A program made the translations under genes and the position numbers. Shown one piece after another: positions 1 through 10,841 of a stretch of DNA of 64,000 nucleotides; within the stretch, counting starts at the first letter, position 1, and every line of letters begins with the position of its first letter. Source of the DNA: Stenotrophomonas maltophilia R551-3. GTDB taxonomy: Bacteria > Pseudomonadota > Gammaproteobacteria > Xanthomonadales > Xanthomonadaceae. The DNA lies in NCBI RefSeq assembly GCF_000020665.1, contig NC_011071.1, forward strand, positions 1-64,000. The letters run 5' to 3'. Below the pieces are notes generated by a model that worked only from the letters and a program-made list of their open reading frames with translations, searched no databases and was not told the origin of the DNA.

Positions 1-80
1 TTTAGAGAGGTACCCCACCCCGCGTCAACCCCTTGGAGCTACGCGAATTCACCGGCCTGTGCAATAGCTGTGGATGTTTT

Positions 81-89
81 TGTGAATAA
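81..89 (-). promoter_or_regulatory. DnaA box upstream of dnaA
   Basis: The sequence TGTGAATAA is the reverse complement of TTATTCACA, an exact match to the DnaA-box consensus TTATNCACA. A weaker relative (TGTGGATGT) sits just upstream at 69-77. Location about 125 bases before the dnaA start suggests DnaA autoregulation or an upstream part of the origin. The rest of 1-208 shows no gene that I can support. Confidence 0.6.
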
Positions 90-214
90 GTAGGGGACAA
101 GCATTCCGAAGCCCTGCGCTCGGTGGTAGTCTGAGCCATCCATTTCCCCCCTTTCCGGCCTGTGTTTGGGCGCCTTGTCGCGTCCATGCCCCGGCCACCG
201 GACGATTATTGCTG

Positions 215-1546
215 ATGGATGCCTGGTCCCGTAGTCTCGAGCGCCTCGAAGCGGAGTTCCCGCCGGAAGACGTTCACACCTGGTTGAAGCCACTGCAGGC
301 CGATCTGCGCGTGGACAGCCTGGTGCTGTATGCACCGAATGCCTTCATCGTCGACCAGGTACGCGAACTGTACCTGGCCCGGATCCGCGAACTGCTGGCC
401 CACTTCGCCGGTTTCAGCGACGTTTTTCTTGAAATCGGCTCGCGCCCGCGGCCCGTGGAGGCGCAGAACGCGCCGTTTTCCACGCCGTCGGCACATGTTT
501 CCAGCGAACCGCAGGTACCGTTCGCCGGCAACCTGGACAATCACTACACCTTCGCCAACTTCGTCGAAGGCCGCAGCAACCAGCTGGGCCTGGCCGCTGC
601 CTTCCAGGCGGCGCAGAAGCCGGGCGACCGTGCGCACAATCCGCTGCTGCTGTACGGAGGCACCGGCCTGGGCAAGACCCACCTGATGTTCGCCGCCGGC
701 AACGCCATGCGCCAGGCCAACCCGGGGGCGAAGGTGCTGTACCTGCGCTCGGAACAGTTCTTCAGCGCGATGATCCGGGCCTTGCAGGAAAAGACCATGG
801 ATCAGTTCAAGCGCCAGTTCCAGCAGGTGGACGCGCTGCTGATCGATGACATCCAGTTCTTCGCCGGCAAGGACCGCACCCAGGAAGAGTTCTTCCACAC
901 CTTCAACGCGTTGTTCGATGGCAAGCAGCAGATCATCCTGACCTGCGACCGCTATCCGCGCGAAGTTGAAGGCCTGGAAGCGCGCCTGAAGTCGCGGCTT
1001 GCCTGGGGCCTGTCGGTCGCGATCGAACCGCCGGACTTCGAGACCCGCGCGGCGATCGTGCTGGCCAAGGCCCGCGAGCGCGGTGCCGAGATTCCCGATG
1101 ATGTTGCGTTCCTGATCGCCAAGAAGATGCGCTCCAACGTGCGCGACCTCGAGGGCGCGCTGAATACCCTGACCGCTCGTGCCAATTTCACCGGCCGTGC
1201 GATCACCACTGAATTCGCCCAGGAAACTCTGCGCGATCTGCTGCGCGCCCAGCAGCAGGCGATCAGCATTCCCAACATCCAGAAAACGGTTGCCGACTAC
1301 TACGGCCTGCAGATCAAGGATCTGCTGTCCAAGCGCCGGACCCGTTCGCTGGCTCGTCCGCGCCAGGTCGCCATGGCCCTGACCAAGGAGCTGACCGAGC
1401 ACAGCCTGCCTGAGATCGGCGACGCCTTCGCCGGTCGCGACCACACCACGGTGCTGCATGCCTGCCGTCAGATCCGCACCCTGATGGAGGCCGACGGCAA
1501 GCTCCGCGAGGACTGGGACAAGCTGATCCGGAAGCTGAGCGAATGA
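215..1546 (+). CDS. dnaA: Chromosomal replication initiator protein DnaA
   Basis: DnaA binds DnaA boxes at oriC, melts the origin as an ATP-bound oligomer and recruits the replicative helicase. The 443-residue product has the usual layout: an N-terminal helicase-interaction domain, a short linker, an AAA+ ATPase with Walker A GGTGLGKT at residues 148-155 and Walker B LIDDIQF around 209-215, and a C-terminal helix-turn-helix DNA-binding domain with the DnaA signature [10 protein letters not shown] from residue 407. The ATG at 215 is chosen because it gives the [11 protein letters not shown] start normal for this family; in-frame TTG and CTG codons lie 6 and 3 bases upstream. First gene of the dnaA-dnaN-recF-gyrB block, with a DnaA box upstream. 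Confidence 0.98.
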   Translation: MDAWSRSLERLEAEFPPEDVHTWLKPLQADLRVDSLVLYAPNAFIVDQVRELYLARIRELLAHFAGFSDVFLEIGSRPRPVEAQNAPFSTPSAHVSSEPQVPFAGNLDNHYTFANFVEGRSNQLGLAAAFQAAQKPGDRAHNPLLLYGGTGLGKTHLMFAAGNAMRQANPGAKVLYLRSEQFFSAMIRALQEKTMDQFKRQFQQVDALLIDDIQFFAGKDRTQEEFFHTFNALFDGKQQIILTCDRYPREVEGLEARLKSRLAWGLSVAIEPPDFETRAAIVLAKARERGAEIPDDVAFLIAKKMRSNVRDLEGALNTLTARANFTGRAITTEFAQETLRDLLRAQQQAISIPNIQKTVADYYGLQIKDLLSKRRTRSLARPRQVAMALTKELTEHSLPEIGDAFAGRDHTTVLHACRQIRTLMEADGKLREDWDKLIRKLSE

Positions 1547-1822
1547 TGCACGTCCGCCGATAAGGCGTCATCGCATAAAACGGTGCAAAATCCGGTAGCA
1601 AGCGCGGGACAGGGTGTGGATAAAAAAGCCGTTCGATTTCGCGGTAAATTTATCCACAGCTTTCCCCACCCCTTGGGGGCTGGTAGTGCAGAGGGTTTCG
1701 AGGCCTGAAACTTCTTTTATTACAAAGACTTAGCTGTGTTTTCCAGCGATTCTGGCTCTACCATCACCACCAAGCTTTTGATTTATTCCACATCTTTTTA
1801 AAGCATAGGGGCACGGAACCAC
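1547..1822 (+). promoter_or_regulatory. dnaA-dnaN intergenic region with two perfect DnaA boxes
   Basis: Two exact consensus DnaA boxes occur here in opposite orientation: TGTGGATAA at 1615-1623 and TTATCCACA at 1650-1658, 26 bases apart. The stretch from about 1705 to 1805 is AT-rich compared with its surroundings. It could be one lobe of oriC, the DnaA-controlled dnaN promoter region, or both. No coding sequence is apparent. Confidence 0.7.
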
Positions 1823-2923
1823 ATGCGTTTCACACTGCAGCGCGAAGCCTTTCTCAAGCCGTTGGCACAGGTCGTCAACGTGGTCGAACGCCGCCAGACC
1901 CTTCCGGTTCTGGCCAATTTCCTGGTCCAGGTGCAGAACGGCCAGCTGTCGCTGACCGGTACCGATCTGGAAGTGGAAATGGTGTCGCGGATCGCGGTTG
2001 AAGATGCGCAGGACGGCGAAACCACGATCCCCGCCCGCAAGCTGTTTGAGATCATCCGCGCCCTGCCCGATGGCAGCCGGATCACCGTCTCGCAGACCGG
2101 TGACAAGATCACCGTGCAGGCAGGCCGCAGCCGCTTCACCCTGGCAACCCTGCCCTCCAACGACTTCCCGTCGGTGGATGAAGTGGAAGCCACCGAGCGC
2201 GTTGCGATCGGCGAAGCGACCCTGAAGGAGCTGATCGAACGCACCGCGTTCGCGATGGCCCAGCAGGACGTGCGCTACTACCTCAACGGCCTGCTGTTCG
2301 ACCTGCGTGGTGATGCGCTGCGTACGGTCGCCACTGACGGTCATCGTCTGGCCCTGTGCGAAACCGATCTGGCCAAGCCCAGCGGTTCCAAGCGCCAGAT
2401 CATCGTGCCGCGCAAGGGCGTGACCGAGTTGCAGCGCCTGTTGGAAAGCGGCGACCGCGAGATCGAGCTGGAAGTCGGCCGTAGCCACGTGCGCGTCAAG
2501 CGCGACGATGTCACCTTCACCTCGAAGTTGATCGATGGCCGCTTCCCGGACTACGAAGCAGTGATCCCGATCGGCGCCGATCGCGAGGTCAAGGTGAACC
2601 GTGAGTCGCTGCGTGCGTCGTTGCAGCGTGCGGCGATCCTGTCCAACGAGAAGTACCGCGGTATCCGCGTGGAAGTCTCGCCGGGCAACCTCAAGATCAG
2701 TGCGCACAACCCGGAGCAGGAAGAGGCCCAGGAAGAGATCGAGGCGGACACCACCGTCAGCGACCTGGCCATCGGCTTCAACGTGAACTACCTGCTGGAT
2801 GCCCTGTCCGCCCTGCGCGACGAGGAAGTCATCATCCAGCTGCGCGATTCCAACTCCTCGGCGCTGGTGCGTGAATCCAGCAGCGAGAAGTCGCGCCACG
2901 TGGTGATGCCGCTGCGTCTCTGA
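1823..2923 (+). CDS. dnaN: DNA polymerase III beta subunit (sliding clamp)
   Basis: DnaN forms the dimeric ring that tethers DNA polymerase III to the template and serves as the docking platform for MutS, MutL, Hda and other partners. The 366-residue length and the three repeated clamp folds are standard. The N-terminus MRFTLQREAFLKPL and the C-terminal VVMPLRL (the conserved MPxRL-type end of bacterial clamps) are intact, as is the central VRYYLNGLLF and TDGHRLAL region. It follows dnaA after a 276-base gap holding DnaA boxes and is followed by a strong terminator flanked by two parS-like sites. Confidence 0.98.
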   Translation: MRFTLQREAFLKPLAQVVNVVERRQTLPVLANFLVQVQNGQLSLTGTDLEVEMVSRIAVEDAQDGETTIPARKLFEIIRALPDGSRITVSQTGDKITVQAGRSRFTLATLPSNDFPSVDEVEATERVAIGEATLKELIERTAFAMAQQDVRYYLNGLLFDLRGDALRTVATDGHRLALCETDLAKPSGSKRQIIVPRKGVTELQRLLESGDREIELEVGRSHVRVKRDDVTFTSKLIDGRFPDYEAVIPIGADREVKVNRESLRASLQRAAILSNEKYRGIRVEVSPGNLKISAHNPEQEEAQEEIEADTTVSDLAIGFNVNYLLDALSALRDEEVIIQLRDSNSSALVRESSSEKSRHVVMPLRL

Positions 2924-2932
2924 CATCTGCGC

Positions 2933-2948
2933 TGTTCCACGTGGAACC
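2933..2948. other. parS-like ParB binding site 1
   Basis: TGTTCCACGTGGAACC is a near-perfect 16-base palindrome. It matches the parS form I know from Pseudomonas (core GTTCCACGTGGAAC) and is close to the general TGTTTCACGTGAAACA consensus. It lies 10 bases after the dnaN stop codon, before the dnaN terminator. Function is inferred from sequence and position near the origin. Confidence 0.85.
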
Positions 2949-2952
2949 GAAC

Positions 2953-2983
2953 AACGCCCGGGATCTTCCCGGGCGTTTTTTTT
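2953..2983 (+). terminator. Rho-independent terminator of dnaN
   Basis: The arms AACGCCCGGGA and TCCCGGGCGTT flank a 3-base loop and are followed by a run of T to about 2983. It directly follows dnaN and is sandwiched between two parS-like sites. Confidence 0.9.
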
Positions 2984-2998
2984 GTTCCACGTGGAGCA
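2983..2998. other. parS-like ParB binding site 2
   Basis: TGTTCCACGTGGAGCA keeps the TCCACGTGGA core and departs from the palindrome at one position (G for A in the right arm). It begins inside the T-run of the dnaN terminator, 50 bases from site 1. Confidence 0.75.
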
Positions 2999-3263
2999 TC
3001 GTCATCGAGGGATTTGCGGAACTGAGTCCTGCCTGCCGGTTCTTTCGGATGCTCCGCTTCTCTTCGATCACTTGTGGCATGAAGTGCTGCCTGCGTTGAC
3101 GAAGAGCGCCCCCAATTCGATGGCTGCTTCCAACGTCATCGCGACGTTGCCGAGAACGAGTTGTGCCTGTGAATCCGCAGAGCGAGGGAGTGCTTCCAGG
3201 AAAGCTGAAGTTGAGACGATTTGCGGGGGCTCAGCGATCGATCTGCAGCGCCTGCTGACGCCA

Positions 3264-3540
3264 CTGTCCACAGGGCTGGTGGCGGATGATTCGGGGCCTG
3301 CAAAGCTTTTAAATCTGGGTATAAATCTAAAGCATGGTGGTGATGGTAGGGCCAGATTTCGTGGAAAAACAGCTTATCTATATGATTTAAAAGAGATTTG
3401 TTGGTCTGAAACCCCCTGTATAGCGGGCCCTGGGGCTGGGGGGGAACCTGTGGATAGTTTCAGACGGAGCGCTGAACGCCTTTTTTATCCACAGATTGCC
3501 CATACCTTGTGTATAAGTCATACAGTCCTGCTGTGGATAG
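3264..3540. other. Candidate oriC: DnaA-box cluster with AT-rich segment
   Basis: The dnaN-recF gap (2924-3920) has no convincing gene. Exact consensus DnaA boxes are TTATCCACA at 3485-3493 and TGTGTATAA (reverse of TTATACACA) at 3508-3516. One-mismatch boxes TGTGGATAG lie at 3449-3457 and 3532-3540, and a weaker one (CTGTCCACA) at 3264-3272. An AT-rich stretch at about 3305-3400 could serve as the unwinding element. Compared with the two-box dnaA-dnaN gap this is the denser cluster. An overlapping 187-codon open frame (2982-3545) is rejected as chance. Confidence 0.65.
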
Positions 3541-3564
3541 CGTGAAACGGCAGTGCGAATTTCT

Positions 3565-3725
3565 TTGAAATCTGTGGAACCTCGCGGGCTGGGGCTTCCC
3601 GGATTTCAAGGAATCTGCAGGTGTAGATCCGGTGGCGGCTGGTGCTCGCTGCTGAAGATCCTGGAAGTGGCACTGAAATCGTTGAAATCTGCGGGTCAGC
3701 CCCCTGCCAGGGCGCACAGATTTGA
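3565..3725. repeat. Iteron-like TTGAAATCTG repeats beside the DnaA-box cluster
   Basis: TTGAAATCTG occurs exactly at 3565-3574 and 3682-3691. Related units are TGAAATCG at about 3674-3681, the inverse GGATTTCAAGG at 3601-3611, GGAATCTGC at about 3610-3618, and the inverse CAGATTTGAA at 3716-3725. They occupy the space between the DnaA boxes and the third parS-like site. No function is known to me. Confidence 0.55.
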
Positions 3726-3773
3726 AGGATTTTGCGCCGAGTGCGGGCCCTGGCATCGCCATTGCGGCAATCG

Positions 3774-3789
3774 TTGTCCACGTGGAACC
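3774..3789. other. parS-like ParB binding site 3 (degenerate)
   Basis: TTGTCCACGTGGAACC keeps the palindromic core TCCACGTGGA but differs at two outer positions from the best sites in this window. It lies about 130 bases before recF. Confidence 0.55.
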
Positions 3790-3920
3790 CAGCATCAGGT
3801 CAGCGCCGGCGGTGTCGTGCGTGGCAAGGACCCCGCTGCACCCGCCGGGCTTGACCGATGCAGTAAGCTGATGGATTCCCCGCTCCTCTACCGCCCTGTG
3901 CGGATGGTCCTTCGCGCCCC

Positions 3921-5015
3921 ATGCAGATCCGCCGCCTTGCCTTGCACCAACTGCGTCGCTTCAATGCGGTGGAGCTCTCTCCGCAGCCGGGCTTGAACCT
4001 GCTGACCGGAGACAACGGCGCCGGCAAGACCAGCATTCTTGAGGCCCTGCACCTGATGGCCTATGGGCGCAGCTTCCGCGGCCGGGTACGTGATGGTCTG
4101 GTCCGTCAGGGCCAGGAAGCGTTGGAGATCTTCGTGGAATGGGATGAACAGCGCGCCAGCCACCCTCCTCATCGGCGAAAGGCCGGTCTGCGCCACAGTG
4201 GCCAGGACTGGAAGGGACGATTGGATGGCGAAGACGTTGCCCAGCTCGGCAACCTCTGTGCTGCCTTGGCGGTGGTGACCTTTGAACCAGGCAGCCACGC
4301 ACTGGTCAGCGGGGGCGGCGAACCCCGCCGCCGATTCCTCGATTGGGGCTTGTTCCACGTGGAACCGGATTTTCTATCCCTGTGGCGCCGCTACTCCCGG
4401 GCGCTCAAGCAACGCAATGCACTGCTCAAACAGGGCGGGCCTTCGCGGATGCTGGATACCTGGGACCACGAGCTGGCCGAGGCAGGCGAACCGCTGACCA
4501 GCCGCCGCCAGCACTATCTGGAACGGCTGCAGCAACGGACCGTGGCACTTGCGGCGGAACTGGCTCCCCAGCTGGGTATCCAGGCGATGGAACTGAGTCC
4601 GGGCTGGCGTCGCCACGAGTTGCCGTTGGCCGATGCGCTGCTGCTGGCCCGCGAACGCGACCGGCAAGCGGGCTACACCTCCGTCGGGCCGCACCGGGCG
4701 GACTGGAGCGTGGACTTCCACAACATTCCTGGCCGTGATGCGCTGTCCCGTGGCCAGGCCAAGCTGACAGCCCTGGCCTGCCTGCTGGCCCAGGCCGAAG
4801 ACTATGCGGAACAGCGCGGGGAATGGCCGGTCATCGCCCTGGATGACCTGGCCTCGGAGCTGGATCGTACCCACCAGGCACGGGTACTGGAGCGCCTGCT
4901 CGGCGGGCCGGCCCAGATATTCGTCACCGCCACCGAAACCCCGGCGGCGCTGCAGGAGCTGACCCATATCGCCCGGTTCCACGTGGAACATGCACAGATC
5001 GTGGCTGTGCCATAG
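3921..5015 (+). CDS. recF: DNA replication and repair protein RecF
   Basis: RecF is an SMC-like ABC ATPase that binds gapped DNA and, with RecO and RecR, helps load RecA during gap repair and fork restart in the cytoplasm. The 364-residue protein has Walker A GDNGAGKT around residues 30-37, the ABC signature LSRGQ near residue 275 and Walker B VIALDDLASELD in the C-terminal part. The family motif around LFHVEPDFLSLWRRY is present. Two parS-like palindromes are embedded in the coding sequence, and both translate as FHVE, so the protein and the DNA element share the same bases. Confidence 0.96.
   Translation: MQIRRLALHQLRRFNAVELSPQPGLNLLTGDNGAGKTSILEALHLMAYGRSFRGRVRDGLVRQGQEALEIFVEWDEQRASHPPHRRKAGLRHSGQDWKGRLDGEDVAQLGNLCAALAVVTFEPGSHALVSGGGEPRRRFLDWGLFHVEPDFLSLWRRYSRALKQRNALLKQGGPSRMLDTWDHELAEAGEPLTSRRQHYLERLQQRTVALAAELAPQLGIQAMELSPGWRRHELPLADALLLARERDRQAGYTSVGPHRADWSVDFHNIPGRDALSRGQAKLTALACLLAQAEDYAEQRGEWPVIALDDLASELDRTHQARVLERLLGGPAQIFVTATETPAALQELTHIARFHVEHAQIVAVP
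4351..4366. other. parS-like ParB binding site 4, inside recF
   Basis: TGTTCCACGTGGAACC is identical over 16 bases to site 1. It lies within recF, where it encodes part of LFHVEP. Confidence 0.85.
4975..4990. other. parS-like ParB binding site 5, inside recF
   Basis: GGTTCCACGTGGAACA has the full 14-base palindrome GTTCCACGTGGAAC and only the first base differs from the consensus. It is within the last 14 codons of recF and encodes part of RFHVEH. Confidence 0.82.
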
Positions 5016-5052
5016 TGGGTACAACAGGGCCGCTCGACCCCGGCTGGTATAA

Positions 5053-7587
<2,535 letters not shown>

Positions 7588-7654
7588 CACAATCGGATCA
7601 TGGCCGGTGCGCGGGGAGGCGCACCGGCTTTCGACCCTTGAACGCAGGTACCTG

Positions 7655-8500
7655 ATGTCCGCTTCCGCCCCGGTTTCCGCCCCGCCTCCGGTTCCGCCGG
7701 CGTCCACCGCGCCGCGTGCGGGTTCCCCGTTGGCAGGCTTCTTCATCGACCTGGGCATTGCTGCCGTCACCCTGTTCGGCCTGAGCATGGTCACCGGCCT
7801 GCTCTGGGGCTTCTATCGCGCCATCGTGGTTGGCTACGCCAATGCACAGGCCAACGGCGGCGCCCTGTCGCCGGCAGAAACAACGGCGGCCGTCGGCCAG
7901 CCGGGGGCCCTGGCGCAGATCCTGATGGCCCTGATCGCCACCGGTGGAGCCGCCCTGCTGCTGTACTTCTGGCGGCGCCCGGCCAATGCGGCCGAACGCC
8001 TGGCTTCACGACAGGCGCTGCGGCAGCCCTCGACCTGGGGCTGGACCGTGCTGGTGGCCTTGCTGATCGTGCTGGGCAGCAACGGCATCGCCTTCCTGGC
8101 CAAACAGTTCGGCATCGCGCCGGTGCCCACCAACGTGGAACTGATGCAGAACGCGATCGCGCGTTTCCCGCTGTTCCTGGTGCTGTTCGCGGTCGTGCTG
8201 GCGCCTGCCTATGAGGAGCTGCTGTTCCGCCGCGTGCTGTTCGGCCGCCTGTGGCAGGCTGGCCGTCCCTGGTTGGGAGTGATCCTCAGCAGCCTGGCCT
8301 TCGCGCTGGTCCACGAAGTGCCTGGGGTGAGCAGGAATTCACTGTTGGGCATGGCCCAGCTGTGGCTGGTCTACGGTGGCATGGGCGCCGCGTTCTGCTG
8401 GTTGTACCAGCGCACCGGCACGCTGTGGGCGGCGATTACAGCCCATGCACTGAACAACGCTGTCGCACTTGCCGCGATGGTGTTCCTGGGATCAACGTAA
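7655..8500 (+). CDS. CPBP-family intramembrane glutamic endopeptidase
   Basis: CPBP (Abi/CaaX-like) proteases are polytopic membrane proteins related to eukaryotic Rce1. Some process bacteriocins or provide self-immunity, but most bacterial members have no assigned substrate. The 281-residue protein has a proline-rich start, then several hydrophobic segments. It shows the family motifs in order: EELLFRR (EExxxR), an LAFALVHE segment (FxxxH type) and TAHALNNAVAL near the end. The ATG at 7655 is chosen because MSASAPVS is preceded by a usable AGGT-like site and the 16-codon extension lacks character. It stands between gyrB and an M48 lipoprotein, all in one direction. Confidence 0.85.
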   Translation: MSASAPVSAPPPVPPASTAPRAGSPLAGFFIDLGIAAVTLFGLSMVTGLLWGFYRAIVVGYANAQANGGALSPAETTAAVGQPGALAQILMALIATGGAALLLYFWRRPANAAERLASRQALRQPSTWGWTVLVALLIVLGSNGIAFLAKQFGIAPVPTNVELMQNAIARFPLFLVLFAVVLAPAYEELLFRRVLFGRLWQAGRPWLGVILSSLAFALVHEVPGVSRNSLLGMAQLWLVYGGMGAAFCWLYQRTGTLWAAITAHALNNAVALAAMVFLGST

Positions 8501-8571
8501 CGCCGTGTCCGCTTGACGAAAGATTAAGCCGTTACGCTACACACTGCGCATATGAACACGGGGGTGCACCC

Positions 8572-9378
8572 ATGAAACACCTGCTGTTGGCCCTTGTCAT
8601 CACCACGTTGGTCAGCGCCTGTGCGACCACAACCTCACCCACCGGCCGTCGGCAGATGGTCGGTGGCGTGTCGCAGGCGCAGCTGGACCAGCTCGGTGCG
8701 CAGGCGTTCGCCGAGACCAAGCAGAAGGAAAAGATCAGCACCGATGGCCGCCAGAACGGCTATGTACAGTGCGTGGTCAACGCCCTGGTCGCGCAGCTCC
8801 CGCCTCAATACCGTGGCGTACGGTGGGAGACGGCGGTGTTCGTCGACAAGGAGCCCAACGCATTCGCCCTGCCCGGGGGCAAGGTCGGTGTGAACACCGG
8901 CATCTTCACCGTGGCCAAGAACCAGGACCAGTTGGCTGCCGTAATCGGCCATGAAATCGGCCACGTCATCGCCCGCCATCACGAAGAACGCATCACCCGC
9001 CAGATGGGCGCACAGACCGGCCTCGCCGTGCTCGGTGCGCTGGCCGGTGCCGCCTATGGAGAAGGCGCCGCCAGTACCGTCAATCAGCTCGGCGGCATGG
9101 GCGCGCAGACCGCTTTCCTGCTGCCGGGTTCGCGCACCCAGGAAAGCGAAGCCGACGTAATCGGCCAACGGCTGATGGCGCAGGCAGGGTTCAACCCCGC
9201 GCAGGCCGTCGATCTGTGGCAGAACATGATGGCCGCCAGCGGCGGTCGTAGCCCACAATGGCTCTCCACCCACCCTGATCCGGCCAACCGGATCCAGGAA
9301 CTGCGACGCGATGCGCCGGGCCTGACCCCGGTCTATCAGCAGGCGCAGGCGGCTGGGCTGCGGCCAAAGTGCGGATGA
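8572..9378 (+). CDS. M48-family metalloprotease lipoprotein
   Basis: A zinc metalloprotease of the LoiP/YcaL/BepA type, expected on the periplasmic face of the outer or inner membrane and involved in envelope quality control. The first 20 residues form a lipoprotein signal ending in VSAC. The zinc motif HEIGH (HExxH) lies around residue 127, followed by ESEAD, which supplies the third zinc ligand, and the substrate-side STHPDPANRI motif typical of M48B. The length of 268 residues is that of the short, TPR-free members such as LoiP. The ATG at 8572 is chosen because it places the lipobox correctly. Confidence 0.9.
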   Translation: MKHLLLALVITTLVSACATTTSPTGRRQMVGGVSQAQLDQLGAQAFAETKQKEKISTDGRQNGYVQCVVNALVAQLPPQYRGVRWETAVFVDKEPNAFALPGGKVGVNTGIFTVAKNQDQLAAVIGHEIGHVIARHHEERITRQMGAQTGLAVLGALAGAAYGEGAASTVNQLGGMGAQTAFLLPGSRTQESEADVIGQRLMAQAGFNPAQAVDLWQNMMAASGGRSPQWLSTHPDPANRIQELRRDAPGLTPVYQQAQAAGLRPKCG

Positions 9379-9510
9379 GTGCGCAGTTTCATGCTGTATT
9401 GCAGCACATAAAACGATTTCTCACGCCATCTGTTTCTGATACGTTTGGCGGCTCAGATTTTTCTGACAGTCCGACTTTGCCGCTAACCGGCGGTTCGATC
9501 GAGGTGAACG

Positions 9511-10698
9511 ATGATTTTCCGTAACCACAAAGCTGTGCTTTCCGTCCTCGTCGCGACCGCCCTGACCGGCGCCGTGGTCACCGATGCCTTCGCGCAGTCC
9601 TCGCGCTCCTCCGAGCGTGGCAACCGCGGCGGCAAGCAGGCCAAGGCCGAGGCGCTGTACCCGAACGCGACCCGCCAGGAGCCGACGGTCAAGGCCTCTG
9701 CCAAGATGGGCAGCAAGCTGCAGAAAATGATCGACAGCTACAACAAGGAAAAGTTCCCGGAGACCCGTACCCAGGCCGACGCGATCCTGGCTGACAGCGC
9801 CGCGAACGAGTACGACAAGTCGCTGGCCGCGCAGCTGGCTTCGCAGGCTGCCTACCAGACCGAGGACACCCCGGCGGCCGTGGCCTACCTGAAGCAGGTC
9901 CTGCAGTTCAACGGCCTGGACAACAACGGCCACTTCCAGTCGATGCTGATGCTGGGCCAGCTGGAGCTGCAGGAAGACAAGACCGCCGAAGGCCTGGCGA
10001 CCCTGGACAAGTACTTCGCCGAGAGCAAGTCGACCAAGCCGGAAGAACTGATCGCCAAGGGCCAGGCGCTGTACCAGCTGGAGCGCTACCAGGAAGCGAT
10101 CCCGGTGCTGAAGCAGGCCATCGCCGGCTCCGCCGAACCGAAGGACAACTGGAACCAGCTGCTGATGGCGGCCCTGTCCGAAGCCGGCCAGTCCGGTGAA
10201 GCGGTCAAGGAAGCCGAGGCGCTGGCCGCCAAGAACCCCAGCGACAAGAAGGCCCAGCTGAACCTGGCCAGCATGTACATGCAGGCCGACCAGATGGACA
10301 AGGCTGCCACGGTGATGGACAAGCTGCGCAGCAGCGGCCAGCTCACCGAAGAGCGCGAGTACAAGCAGCTGTACTCGATCTATGCCAATACCGAGCACAA
10401 GGAAAAGGACGTCATCGCGGTCATCAACGAAGGGTTGCAGAAGGGCATCCTGAAGCCGGACTACCAGGTCTACCTGGCGCTGGCCCAGTCCTACTACTAC
10501 TCCGACCAGGTGCCGCAGGCGATCGATGCGTGGCAGAAGGCCGCCCCGCTTTCCAAGGACGGTGAGACCTACCTGAACCTGGCACGCGTCCTGCATGCCG
10601 AAGGTCGCGTCCCCGAGGCCAAGCAGGCCGCCCAGCAGGCGCTGGCGAAGGGCGTGAAGAACCAGGCTGATGCCAAGAAAATCATCAACCTGAAGTAA
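9511..10698 (+). CDS. Secreted tetratricopeptide-repeat protein upstream of tonB
   Basis: The 395-residue protein begins with a Sec signal peptide ending at DAFAQ (about residue 29) and then a charged linker. The rest is predicted as TPR-like helical repeats with alternating small and bulky residues (for example LIAKGQALYQLERYQEAIPVL and the final TYLNLARVLHAEGRVPEAKQA). A GAGGTG site precedes the ATG. Its position directly upstream of tonB-exbB-exbD-exbD, with a 143-base gap, suggests a periplasmic scaffold connected to TonB-dependent uptake, but the sequence alone does not prove this. Confidence 0.85.
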   Translation: MIFRNHKAVLSVLVATALTGAVVTDAFAQSSRSSERGNRGGKQAKAEALYPNATRQEPTVKASAKMGSKLQKMIDSYNKEKFPETRTQADAILADSAANEYDKSLAAQLASQAAYQTEDTPAAVAYLKQVLQFNGLDNNGHFQSMLMLGQLELQEDKTAEGLATLDKYFAESKSTKPEELIAKGQALYQLERYQEAIPVLKQAIAGSAEPKDNWNQLLMAALSEAGQSGEAVKEAEALAAKNPSDKKAQLNLASMYMQADQMDKAATVMDKLRSSGQLTEEREYKQLYSIYANTEHKEKDVIAVINEGLQKGILKPDYQVYLALAQSYYYSDQVPQAIDAWQKAAPLSKDGETYLNLARVLHAEGRVPEAKQAAQQALAKGVKNQADAKKIINLK

Positions 10699-10841
10699 GT
10701 AGGAATAACGCCTGAATGCCTGCTCAGTTGATGCGCAGGCGCTCAGGATTGGTATAAGCTTGGAGGTTCCTGCGGTGTCATGCACCGCTGATCAGGGATT
10801 CCGCCCCCGGCATCCCGGCCCCACTATTGAGCTCTTGGCGC

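Noticed and set aside
206..1459. 417-codon frame on the minus strand opposite dnaA
   Set aside because: Antisense frame typical for GC-rich coding DNA; dnaA on the other strand is certain.
2982..3545. Open frame of 187 codons in the dnaN-recF gap
   Set aside because: It runs through DnaA boxes and AT-rich sequence, starts inside a parS-like site, and its product lacks any family character or coding-type codon use.
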